DNA from: Peltaster fructicola
Lineage: Eukaryota > Ascomycota > Dothideomycetes
Assembly (NCBI GenBank): GCA_001592805.2
Contig: CP051141.1
Coordinates: forward strand, 2,666,001-2,730,000
DNA length: 64,000 nucleotides
Direction: 5' to 3'
The notes beneath the pieces were generated by a model. The model searched no databases, was not told the origin of the DNA, and saw only the letters and a list, made by a program, of their open reading frames with translations. Numbering within the stretch: the stretch's first letter is position 1; every line of letters begins with the position of its first letter. Of this stretch, positions 54,121-64,000 are shown piece after piece. Position numbers and translations under genes: made by a program.

Positions 54121-54383
54121 GTGATGAAGGGCGAGTCCTTGGCATGCGACGTGTATTACCTGATAACTCTCGCGCGGTTCTGTCCTGCAACGATAATTGT
54201 ATTCGTGGCTGAAGCCTACTTCTCTCTGTAGACAGTGAATCAGCACGTAGCGTCACAGTCTATACTTCTTCTTGAACCAGAACGCGTTCACAGTAATTTC
54301 ACGTGACATCACATCTAACGACGTACATCTCAGCCCAAAGCTACACTTAATATATCTTTCTCTCACGACATGACAATCACACC

Positions 54384-55027
54384 ATGAGCGTATCATCCCA
54401 GCAAAGGCAGTCTACTACGGTACTGTCTACACAGACGGTCAAGCCACCGTGCAAGATCCATGCCACCGCAACGATCTCCGACAGAGCGATCATCACAGGC
54501 ACTCACCAAGTTGAGATTGGCGAGAACTCTGTGCTACACCCATATGCCAAGATAAGAGCTGAGGGCGGAAGAGTCATCATTGGTGCATACTGTACGATAG
54601 CTGAGGCGGCAGTCGTTGGCACATCTGAGGAACACGAAGGTGATGTGGTGATCAACGACTATGTCGTGATCGACAGCGGTGCACAAGTCGAGGCTGCATC
54701 GGTCGGTTACAGCTCAGAGGTAGGCATACAGGCGGTCGTAGGTCATGAGGCCATCATTGGAAAGGTGCGGACCAAGGTGCGTCGTTGCCGTGGCAGGATA
54801 CTTACAGGTAAGTGCAGTACTGCAAGATCGCTCCCAAATGGTGCTTGAAGCCTGGTCAGACTCTTGAGGACTATACAGTGATCTATGGCGACAATCTTGT
54901 CCGTAAGGATGCCAGTGCTGCGAGTAACGCCAGCTATCGCGATGCTCGTCTGACAGGACAGGAGAGACATGTTGAAGTCTTGCGAAGGAAGATACCAAAC
55001 GGAGCTGTAAAATTCAGCAATCCATAG
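54384..55027 (+). CDS. Dynactin subunit 6 (p27) homologue
   Basis: Left-handed beta-helix subunit of the dynactin pointed-end complex, which binds dynein cargo adaptors. Exon 1 (54384-54764) shows hexapeptide repeats (KIHATATISDRAIITG, NSVLHPYAKIRAEGGRVIIG, YCTIAEAAVVG). The intron 54765-54817 (53 bp) joins IIGK to YCKIAPKWCLKPGQTLEDYT, where a gap would otherwise break the helix. Exon 2 ends with VIYGDNLVRKDASAASN and a helical tail. 196 residues, close to human DCTN6 (190). The acceptor is taken at GTGCAG|TAC; an alternative AG 10 nt earlier would break the frame. Confidence 0.93.
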
Positions 55028-55243
55028 GCATGCTCGAGCATTGTTCTGCTGTACAGCTTCATGGCCTCATAGGAAGCAAGTATTGCTCGGCTGTGAGACC
55101 ATCATGATCTTTTCAATAGAGATTATAGCTGACTCAACCTGCTGGCAACATAACATTGACCTTATCGATCTCACCTGACGCTTCTTTTCTTACACGACGG
55201 ACAAGAGACCAAGATATATACTGGTAACATATGGAACACTATC

Positions 55244-58115
55244 TCAGCCTCGTTTCGTCCTGCGAGAACGAGATGGTAACATGCCTTCATTACCACCAAG
55301 GTCAGCCCAAGCAGCAAGTACATCCTCGCCAGCACTATTATTGCTTGCCATACTGTTTCTGTGGCTCGACAGGCTCGTTTCAGCGACTATAGCGAGCGCA
55401 GATGGCAGTTGTTTTGTCTTACGTAGTGCAACTGTGTTGGATAAGGGTTTCGAGAAGACCAGTTCCGGTGAGGAATGATCGATGTACTCGCCATCTTCAC
55501 TGTCCATAGCAGAGAGCTTGCCAGCATGTGCGACACCCGTCGAGCTTGGTGTGGCAGGAGACACGATACTGGCACTGATTGAAGCAGAACCTTGGGAAGT
55601 GATGCTGTTGTTCTCGGTCGGATGGTAGTCTGAGATGCTGCGCAGGAACGTGGTGCTCTGGATCTGCTGCCGTGACGGTTGCGATGCCTTGCTTGTACGC
55701 GCTGCTGAATGCGAACTCATCATATATAGCTCGTGTCTGTATGCAGCATCTTGTGTTGCTGACTTCGTATACAATGCTTGACTCTTTCGTTGCGCCTTCA
55801 CATGCTCAGATGAGGTTGGCTCGAATCTCACCAGGTTCGTGGCCGCCTCTCGACTGCCGGCCTGCTTGTGGCGGGCCACACGCATGTCTGGTGGCTCCGG
55901 AAAAGTGAGAGCCATATCGGAATCGGGCTCAGGCCTGCCATGCTTATCAGACTGCATCCTGCTTTTGCCCTCGTCATACACGTCTCGTCGACTGAAGCTA
56001 GGCGTCCGGCCGATTTTGCGAGAGCGCCTGGCTTCTGCACCCGGTGGACGTAAACTTTCCTGGCCAGACAAGGGCCAGTCTTGTAGCAGATCGTCCTGAG
56101 GTATTCCAGCGTCGTCCAAAGCTGCTGCAAATGAAGTGTCCATGGCCAAGAACTTCTCAAGTCGTTTAGTCCGATCCATCTCTTGCTGCTTCAGCTTGTT
56201 GAGCCTGCGAATCTCCTTCTCATCTCCGTCGTCGTATGCGTTGTACTCTGCTTGCTGTCTTACGAGCTCCTCCTCCTGTTGCGATCGAAGGATACGCAGT
56301 GCTGCACGTTGAGCCACCATTCGCCGCTGCATGAGTTGCTCGTGCTCTCGCTTCAATGCCTGGCGGTAGCCCTCGGAATAGCTGTCCTTCTGCATTGCAG
56401 CCCGTTTGTTACGCATCATCTCCAGCAGCGCCATCTCTTCCTCCGTCACTGCCATCATATGTGACAGGTCTGAGGATATAGCATCGAGAGAGACACCACC
56501 ACTGCTATCGTCGTAGCCGTTGGTGGACGACATGCGTGTGCTTCCTCGACCTCTTGACTTCGGAGTGTCTGATGTGGTGCGGAAGCTGCTCTTGCGCGAG
56601 GTGCTTAGCCGATCATCGTAGTTGTCGTCAGTCCGCTGCGATCTGTGTGAGTGTTTCGAATACGAATCGCGAGTTGTCAAGCGCGGTCGATCGATCGAGC
56701 TATAAGCATTGTGTGAAGCGATTTGTGCGCTTTGAAGTCTGCGAGGTGGTATCTGAGGCCTTTGCGAACCATTTGGCAAAGCATGCCCGAATATGGAACT
56801 TAAATGTGAGTTGTAGGAGTCTTCAAGGGACCGGCGACCAGCAACGTCTGTATCTGTGTCGCCGGGCTCCACAGACGAAGCCATGGAGTTAGAGAAGCCA
56901 GAGCTCGTACCGCCACGATCGCGATTCTGTTGGCTTGCTCTTGGTGTGGCTGCGCGGTAGTCGACATACTCTTCAGTGTCGTATGACGGGTCCTGGTGGT
57001 GGCTGATTGGCTGAGATATATTCCGTTCAACACCTCTGCTCTGACCAAGAACACGCTCGGCTTTTGTGAGTAGGCGATCTTCGTTAACGCCCTTCTGTCG
57101 TGGGCGCATGCTTTCCTTACCAGATGTCCGTTCCGGCGAGAACATCGTGAACGTGGATGGCAGCGCTTCGTTAGCTGGCAGCTCTACGGGCGTCAAGTCG
57201 TCCTCATCAGAGCTGATCTCGAGTCCATCAAACCAATTAGTTATACCCTTCGTTGGTCGTCTGATATTTATCTTAGCTCTCGTAGACGTCGCCTTCAGCG
57301 AGCTTTGCCTGGCGCACAACGTCTGATAGATCGGACTGCGCAGACTGTGCGGATTCAGCTCTCGAACTATTATATTGTTGCAAAGGTTGCTCCCATCCTA
57401 TAGAACGCTTACGTCGAGGTCCAGTCGGTACTGCATACCCGGTTGACACTGCAGAGGTCGTACTTGGCGTCCTGGAGACTTGCGGTGAGGGTATAGACTT
57501 GCTACTGGAGCTCCGTCTGCTGAAGAGATTGCCAAAGCGCGCAAATCTAGACGGTTGCTTCGCTGGTGGTTGAGCTTGTTCATGCTCTGGAGGATACAAA
57601 AACTGTGGGCGTGCGACTGCTTCGCGCTGCTCAGAGGGATAACGCTTGAGCGCCGACTTCAATGGTCGCGCACCTGGCTTGTCTTCTTTGCGCAGGACTG
57701 AAGGTCTACCCTTACGCAGTGCCATGTCGCGTATGGAGGATGCCGATGTTTGCTGCGAAACATTGAGTGGTTGTTGCGCAGCTTCATAACGTGAGCGCAA
57801 CGTGGCGACGGAAGCTTGTTGCTTAGGAGGTTGAGAGAAAGCATGTTGTCGCGGACCGTCTTGAGGCAGGTCGTGGACATCAGGCCACGGCTTCAGGCCT
57901 GCATGGGCGCCGGGCATGGTGGACTTGCTCTCAAAGGCATCCCATAACGTTGCGAGGGAGTAGTTGATCTGAGAGATGGTGGGCGCAGCAACGGCGTGAT
58001 CGAGTGTATCATATGTCGAGGACGTCTGATTCGTGTAGTGATTTAGACTTTCGCGCTCGAGCATATGGCGTCCGGTGTCGTCAATCGCTTCGTCCTGAGC
58101 GCTAACGTGGGCCAT
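55244..58115 (-). CDS. Large disordered fungal protein of unknown function (frame junction near 57275)
   Basis: About 950 residues, mostly low complexity. Recognisable islands: ASVATLRSRYEAAQQ and NVSQQTSASSIRDMALRKGR with PSVLRKEDKPGARPLKSALK near the N-terminus, INIRRPTKGITNWFDGLEIS followed by an acidic SDEDD, and a central coiled coil (EEEMALLEMMRNKRAAMQKD, then LKREHEQLMQRRMVAQRAAL). I believe INIRRP-KGI-NWFDG is conserved among ascomycetes but recall no function. The frame changes between the part ending EGDVYES (stop at 57273-57275) and the part reading KINIRRP. Either a one-base discrepancy or a short intron (57272-57320 or 57272-57317) would connect them. The start is uncertain (58115 or 57917). 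Confidence 0.75.
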
Positions 58116-59333
58116 ACGACGTTGGAAAGGTTGGGACCTTCCAGCGCGTGACAACGATAGTCCTTGAGTGCGCGCAAAGCAAAGAGGATCAGCAGAGCAC
58201 AGTCCCAAGATCGATCCCAAGGCCCTGCATGAGCCACTGCATGAATCGAGCACCTGTCGAGTGAACCAGCAAGCGAGGTTTGCAATAGTCAGAAGTTAAG
58301 ATGCGCTGAGGAAGGAGATCGTAATGTACTCATTCTCAGCCAGATGCAAATGACCATTGCAGCTGACCGAAAGGATCCCATACAGCAGAAGTCAGGATGG
58401 GCATGATAACAATGCCAAAATAGCTGCTTGGTAAGGGGTAAGCAAGAGGACAGATCCTCGTGCAGAGTGTGCTCATTGACGCTAGTGACGACTAGGCAAT
58501 ATGCCATTGAGAATACCTAGCGTCGTGGTGGCGGCATAATCACTATGACCGTGGAGGAAAGTGATGTACGTACCAGTGGACGAAGACATGCGGGACAAGT
58601 CCTCCGCCATTGCAATCTCCTTGTCGGTCTGAGATAACCAGATCATGTTTCGAAGGATCAGATGACACAATCGGTGGCGTCACCATTGACGCTCGCTTTA
58701 GATCGCAACAGATGGGTGCTTCTTTGTCCTGTCGAAGCCTTCTAGCGTCAGGGAGCTTAGAGTTTGCGAGTAGACTCAACGATGGCGTAGGTGGTGTTCA
58801 AAGAACAATCGAGCATGGTCCGGCAAGCTGCCCGACCACAATAACCCGAAGGTCGCAAAGCCCGAATCATCGGAATGGTCCGTACCATGACAAAACCCAC
58901 GTACATGTACTTCGTGCAGGAAGCACGTTCGGCATGTGTGGTGAGGTAGATGAGGAGGTGGAGGGAGATGGGCTGCAAGGAACCAGGGGGTTGTGGTTAC
59001 TTTTGCCGGGAGAGCGGCGTCATCTTACTGGACGGCCTACCAAGAACCGTGGTTTTCCAATGCACACTCCCTCTGAGCTCTATGATACCTGCTGTGAAGT
59101 CGATGGTCAACGACGTCTGCGAAAGGTTGCGCGGCACTAAACGCCGCTGGAACACATATGGACCCATGTGTTGCGCACCTGGTGGAAGCACTGGACGCAA
59201 TGCCCATTGCTAATGTATGCGCAGGACAGCTACACATGCAGAAATACTTTGAGGTGAGCCCATGACGATTGTGCCGTCGAGATTGCTTGCTCATATCGTC
59301 CTTGCCTCGTTTGCTTCATGTTTTTATAAACCT
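58116..59333. other. 1.2-kb intergenic region
   Basis: Promoter side of the disordered-protein gene and 3' flank of AHA1. A minus-strand stretch around 58562-58605 (MAEDLSRMSSSTG followed by GTACGT) could be a 5' exon of the disordered gene, but I found no matching acceptor. The 58610-59140 frame on the plus strand has no domain. Confidence 0.35.
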
Positions 59334-60416
59334 CTACAGCACTGTTCCAAAGCCAAAGGTCGTTTTAATACTTCGAACGTAGTACTCCGACCAATTCCTC
59401 TTCGTTGGCTCTTCCTGGCCGATTGGCACCCCATTCCAGTCGACTCTCATGATGGTGACAGCGTCAACATCATTCTGCTCGAACTTGATGTTCATGGTGC
59501 TATAGTGCCCAGCAGGCCACTGAGCTAGTCGCCACTTCTGCTCGATCGATGAAGGTTTGTCGAGCTTGACAAAGCTTCCACTCACATTTCCGCCAAATAT
59601 CTCATACCTGGCACCCTCCTGTGCGCCCTCCCACAACCTTGGGGAAGCTCGCGTGAAGGCAGCGATACGTTGAGGGTCGGTAAATGTCTCATACAGCTGC
59701 TCGGCGGTCGTGCGGAATTCTTGCTGATCTGTGACGCTGGTCGTGTTGACAGTCGCGCCATTCGCTGCAGCATGTGTTGTGGTTGTTGTGCTCGAGCTGC
59801 CTGACGACTTGTTGATCGATGAGCTCTGCAATGTGCGTGGAGCAGCAAAGCCAGCTGACGGGTTTGTGCCTGGTGCGTGTTGTATGTCCTTGCCGTGCTC
59901 GGCCATCAGTGCTGGACCAAGCGAGGGCAGTTTCTTCCTCAGCTGCGGCACGACCTTCGAGCGAACGAGCTCCTTTGCTGGCTGCTTGGTCGCATCGTCT
60001 CCGTACAGTTCTACTTCAAACTAATGTCGTGTTAGTAAAAAAGCACCAAGAGCTTTGAAGTGCCAGAGTACAGAACATACCACAAACTCGTCTTCCTCAG
60101 TGTCGTGTGCCACCTCAGGAATGGTGATAGTTCCACTAATTTCCTGTGTATCGTTCTCTTCGCCCTCAACCTCACTCTTTCTCGGCACCTTGCCTGTATA
60201 TTCGAGCTGTAACCGCACATCGTAGATAGTAATGACTTTGCCCTTGCGTTGTGATACCTCGACATCGCCGTCCATGGACAGAATCTTGCTGACCTCCACG
60301 CTCGCCGCTTCACTCTCAGCTTTGATTCCCACAAGCTCTTTCGTCAGGTAGTCTTTTGCCCATGGTGTGACATCTTTGCTGACCCAATGCCAGTTGTTAG
60401 GATTGTGGAGGACCAT
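59334..60416 (-). CDS. AHA1: Hsp90 ATPase activator Aha1
   Basis: Co-chaperone stimulating Hsp90 ATPase. Exon 1 (60081-60416) encodes the N-terminal Aha1 domain, MVLHNPNNWHWVSKDVTPWA...YLTKELVGI, KGKVITIYDVRLQLEYTG and GTITIPEVAHDTEEDEFV. A 60-bp intron (60021-60080, GTATGT...CATTAG) joins FV to FEVELYGDDATK in phase. Exon 2 continues to a Ser/Thr linker (about 185-215) and the C-terminal AHSA1/START-like domain (RTTAEQLYETFTDPQRIAAF, YEIFGGNVSGSFVKL, KRNWSEYYVRSIKTTFGFG). 340 residues (yeast 350). The NxNNWHW signature known to act on Hsp90 is intact. Confidence 0.96.
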
Positions 60417-61095
60417 TGTCGATGTTTAGACTTGCGTCATGCGTTTTGTAGGTGTTTAGATGCTGTTGCTCTAGTTCCCATGATCAGTTACTTGTCCATC
60501 CATATGTGCATTTCTAGAGTGGTTATGAAGATTTGGGGTCAGAAGCGGTCCTGGTAGACCTTTGCTAATCCGCAGCAAAAAGAGAACAAATCTTTCTCGG
60601 ACTGGTGCCAGCGTGATATCTCATCGTGTAGGATTTCGAAGTAGTGCTGTGTGATTGGGATATCACTCACCTGCCTAGATGGAGCCCGGATGACTTCGTC
60701 GTGGTTGTCGCCTTGGTGTTGAAAGTACAAATTTCATCAGCTCGAATCCATCCCGAAGAAGGTGCTAGAAAATCGATGGAAAGCCAATCCACTGATGATC
60801 GAGGGAGCCACTCGAGCTCGCATGACCGTAACGTTGGGACGAACGAAAGAAAAGACATATGCCAACATCTCGGGCGATGAGTGACGGCATGTTCTCACGG
60901 CCTGGTTGAATTGCAAGATGCTATGTAGGAGGAAAAGTTCGACATATCGTTGCAGTCCATCTGGCTTGTGCGCACGTCATGCTTCACTGCACGTCCACAT
61001 CGTGGGGCAGGCAACAACATGGCTCACTTATGATCTTACACAACCTCACAAGGCTCCAAGCATACAGCTACAGGGTGACATAGAAGCTCGACAAG
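60417..61095. other. Divergent promoter AHA1 / VPS60
   Basis: Separates two divergent genes. Short overlapping ORFs only; nothing recognisable. Confidence 0.45.
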
Positions 61096-61788
61096 ATGAA
61101 TCGCCTGTTCGGGTCCAAGAACACCGCGCCCAAGCCTACGCTTGACGGAGCAATCGCAAATGTATCTTATGTATAGCATCATGCGGGCCCATAGACTGAC
61201 TGAGACTCCCAGTTGGACGGCAGGATCTCTTCTGCAGATGTCAAAGTCAAACAGCTCGATGCTGAGCTTGCGGAATACCAGAAGAAGCTTGCGAAGATGC
61301 GAGACGGCCCAGGCAAAACAGCTCTCAAGCAGAAAGCGATCAAGGTGCTTCAACGACGAAAGATGTACGAGAGCCAGAAAGACCAGCTTGAGCAGCAGTC
61401 TTGGAACATGACACAAGCAGGAATGATGCAGGACAACCTCAAGAACACCATGGCGACCGTGGATGCGATGAAGACTACGCAGAAGGAGCTCAAGAAGCAG
61501 TACGGCAAGATAAACATTGACAAGATAGAGAGAATGCAGGACGAAATGGCAGATCTCATGGACATGGGCAACGACATACAGGAAAGCATAAGCAGAGCCT
61601 ACGATGTGCCGGAAGACGTTGACGAAGCAGAGCTGGATGCCGAACTAGAAGCACTCGGAGATGAGCTCGATTTCGGTGACAGCATAGGCGAAGATGCCAT
61701 GCCTAGTTATCTTGAGCGCGATTCTGGAGTTCCCACGTTCATCGACGAGCCACCAGAAGCCAGCAAGGCGAAAGAAGCTGCCACTTGA
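61096..61788 (+). CDS. VPS60: ESCRT-III-related protein Vps60 (CHMP5)
   Basis: Snf7-family protein that recruits Vta1/Vps4 to endosomal ESCRT-III. Exon 1 (61096-61161) encodes MNRLFGSKNTAPKPTLDGAI. A 51-bp intron (61162-61212, GTATCT...TCCCAG) joins to LDGRISSADVKVKQLDAELA in phase. The Snf7 domain is highly charged and helical (KTALKQKAIKVLQRRKMYES, NMTQAGMMQDNLKNTMATVD, KIERMQDEMADLMDMGNDIQ). The acidic C-terminal half (ELDAELEALGDELDF) leads to YLERDSGVPTFIDEP, resembling the Vta1-binding MIM5 region. 213 residues (yeast 229). Confidence 0.95.
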
Positions 61789-62070
61789 CTCCATGACCAA
61801 TCGTCTTCGGGCATGGACTACACCACAGATGGAAACTGCGCGGCTCGAACATCGGGCACCAATTGCAAGCACCACCATCAAGAGCACGGGTAAAACGTGT
61901 GCTGTCACCCAGATCAAGCAGGACTGAATTGCAACGAACGAATATGATGGCGTATAAGCGGTAAAAGAGCCTGCTTTGTTGTCATATACCTCATACGAGA
62001 CGCAAACCATGCGCTTCCCAATGCTCGCTGGACCAAGATGCTTCTAGTGCTGGGTATACGCTGACCGAGT

Positions 62071-64000
62071 CTAGGACGACACGCTGGCCTCGTTGAGAGG
62101 CTTCTTTAGCGGCGTGTTGCTCTGTCGGATTCTACGAAGCTCAGCTTCTAAAGCACGACGTTGTTCCTGTTCAGCCTGGGTAGCATTAGCATCTGGCATC
62201 GATGGTGGTGGATATAACATACCCTAAGTAGCTTGACGCCCTCTGAACGAGCGTCTCGCATCATCTTCTTGAACTCGGACCTCATCACAAGCATGCTCGT
62301 TTGCTCCCTGCTTTGCTGTTCGCCAGTTGGACTCTTGTGACCCATCCATCTGACCTTTTCATCGGAGAGTTGTGCCTCCAGGACCTCGCAGCGTTCCCGG
62401 AGGCCATCGATCATGGTGTCTAGTTGACTACGCTCCCTTTCGAGGTCCAGACTTTCTCTTGTAAGCTCCTGGAAGTCGCTAGTCATTCCTGCGAGTTCCT
62501 TTTCCAATGCAGCCGCACGTTCTCTAAGTCCATCAACCTCGCCAGCCTGCGCTTCCCTAGCTCGCTCGGCGCGCGATCCATAGGCACCATCTAGTTCCGC
62601 CTTTGCCATGGTCAACTCGGTTGTCAGACGAACGACCTCGGACTCAAGGTCTTGCATTTCTTTGTCCTTGGCGCCCTTGGCAGTTGTGAATACTGCAAGT
62701 TGACTCTGAACAGCAAGAAGCTCGTTCCGAGCCTGGTCGTGATTTGACTGATGGACTTGTACCTGGCGAGCCAGCTCACCGTGTTCCTGTTGCTTGATTT
62801 CGGCGGTCTTGCGAAGCTGCTCGAACTCGTTCTCAACGTTGGCGAGTTCTGCTCGCAATTGGCTGGCCTCATTCTGGCTCGAGGTGTGGACTGCCATGGT
62901 TCTCGCAAGCTCATCCTGTAGTCCTTCGTGTGCCGCCAGCATAGTCTGATGCTCGGCTTGTAGGTCAGCGAATTGCTTTCCTTTCTCTTCGTCAGCCTCA
63001 TTGTTAAGTTCTCGCTGTTGTTGTATCTGACGACGTAGGATGTCTTGCTGGACTTGCGCAGAGCTAGCCTTGTCGAAGACATGCTGGACAAGAGAGCTGA
63101 ACGCGGCCAACGAGAACGATTCAGACATTCTTTGAGATCTGAGTGCTCCTGTGTCCTCTTCAGAAGAGCCTCGCTGGTCGACAGATAGCATTTCCCATAG
63201 ACCGTTGATCGTGGTCTCGTACTCCGCCAGTTTCTGGCTACTGCCTGCAGTCTTCGCCAGTGCTTCTTTATCTTCATGATGTGCATGGAGCACATGCTCT
63301 AGTTTCTGTATGAGAGTCTGGAGATATCCGAGGTGCTGCGCATGGTCAGATCCTTTCGGCGGTTGCGAGAGCTCATCGAGATCCTTGCCAGCCGGCGAGT
63401 CAACAAGAGCCCGGTGCAAAGTATGGTTCATGCCCTCCAGTTCAGTGCCCATGGCATTAAGGTTGTCATTCCCCTCGGATTGCACCTTCGCAAAGTGGGC
63501 TCTGGTATCATGCTGTCCTTGCTCGAGCACGAGTACGTTGTCCTCTAGTCGCGCAAGATCTTGATCAAGGCGTGTGTTTATATCGGGAGCCATCGTCTGT
63601 GTCAGCTCCGGCGCTATTGTGACTCCTCGACTACGTCCAGCTTCCTCAATGACCTGCCTTAACTGGCTATTCAAGCGCTCGAGCCTGACTTGCATATTCT
63701 GCAGATATTGTTCGCGCTCCTCTTGCAGCCCGGAATGAACCCGTTTGGACAGGCTGTTTATGGTCTTTCCGCCAAGTATATCTCGAATGCCGTCGAATTC
63801 ATCTGGCGAGTACTCACTCACAGTGTCCTCGTCCAGCGATCGATGTCTACTCGAGACGAGTCCACTCTCTTGCTCCTGGTGCTGTGCAAGTATCGCAGCT
63901 GTATGCCTCAGAAGACTGCCCTCTACTTGCGTACGGCGGTCAAGTAGATTCCTGAGCGTGTCGTGCAGCTCCTCGAGTCGTCTTTGACTTGCGACGAGCT
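62071..64000 (-). CDS. Long coiled-coil protein, Uds1/Usp1-like (5' end outside window)
   Basis: At least 620 residues; the frame is open to the right edge, so the N-terminus is missing. Nearly all of it is coiled coil rich in Glu, Gln, Leu and Ala. At the N-terminal side are RRLEELHDTLRNLLDRRTQV and FDGIRDILGGKTINSLSKRV; the latter resembles the segment following the Uds1 (up-regulated during septation) region of fungal proteins, a similarity from memory. The last intron is 47 bp (62176-62222, GTATGT...ACCCAG). It joins VKLLR to AEQEQRRALEAELRRIRQSN, and the protein ends NEASVSS. Without that splice the tail would be unrelated sequence. A septation or polarity scaffold is plausible but unproven. 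Confidence 0.88.

Noticed and set aside
58610-59140. 176-residue plus-strand ORF between the disordered-protein gene and AHA1
   Set aside because: No motif; Arg/Gly/Cys-rich shadow-like composition.
62624-63295. 223-residue minus-strand ORF inside the coiled-coil gene
   Set aside because: A +1-frame shadow of a well-supported coiled-coil frame.

Overview
The window comes from the nuclear genome of a filamentous ascomycete (Pezizomycotina, most likely a dothideomycete; the class is inferred from gene content and style). The evidence is a dense set of single-copy eukaryotic housekeeping genes, phase-consistent introns mostly of 44-60 bp with GTRNGY-type donors and CTRAY branch sites, intermixed strands, and typical fungal families (LaeA-like methyltransferase, DLT1, Uds1-like coiled coil, S10 carboxypeptidase, pisatin-demethylase-like P450). 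I see no rRNA, tRNA, CRISPR, transposon or virus-derived element.

Layout, left to right. 1-5 kb: retinol-dehydrogenase-like SDR (cut by the left edge), a tiny Spo12-family gene, Cbf5. 5-12 kb: a coiled-coil protein, a small tail-anchored ORF next to a decayed tandem repeat, the U5 snRNP protein Lin1, a GDSL/CE16 esterase, and a MUG113-type protein with a T5orf172 (GIY-YIG-like) domain. 12-20 kb: proteasome ATPase Rpt2 (its first coding exon is only the ATG), E2 enzyme Ubc1, a second SDR, an F-box protein and cyclin H (Ccl1). 20-30 kb: serine carboxypeptidase, cytochrome P450, LaeA-like methyltransferase (eight exons) and GDP-mannose pyrophosphorylase. 30-40 kb: a dsRNA-binding-domain protein, the RING/ZnF-UBP ligase Etp1/BRAP2, polyubiquitin, a small repeat-containing membrane protein and a 2H phosphoesterase. 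40-50 kb: Sec2, Dlt1, a DnaJC28-type mitochondrial protein and a long YTH-domain (m6A reader) protein. 50-64 kb: meiotic Hop1, dynactin p27, a large disordered protein, Aha1, ESCRT-III Vps60 and a coiled-coil septation-type protein cut by the right edge.

The genes do not form one pathway. Recurrent themes are ubiquitin/proteasome (Rpt2, Ubc1, polyubiquitin, Etp1, F-box), meiosis and cell cycle (Spo12, Hop1, MUG113, cyclin H) and RNA (Cbf5, Lin1, YTH, dsRBD). The points most worth a second look are the divergent YTH domain in the middle of a 989-residue disordered protein, two GC-AG introns in adjacent genes, the ATG-only exon of Rpt2, the MUG113 protein with an N-terminal Cys/His finger, and three conserved genes whose frame shifts without a convincing intron. 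Exon coordinates are my own splice reconstructions by eye. Each CDS entry spans first to last coding base, with introns named in the text.
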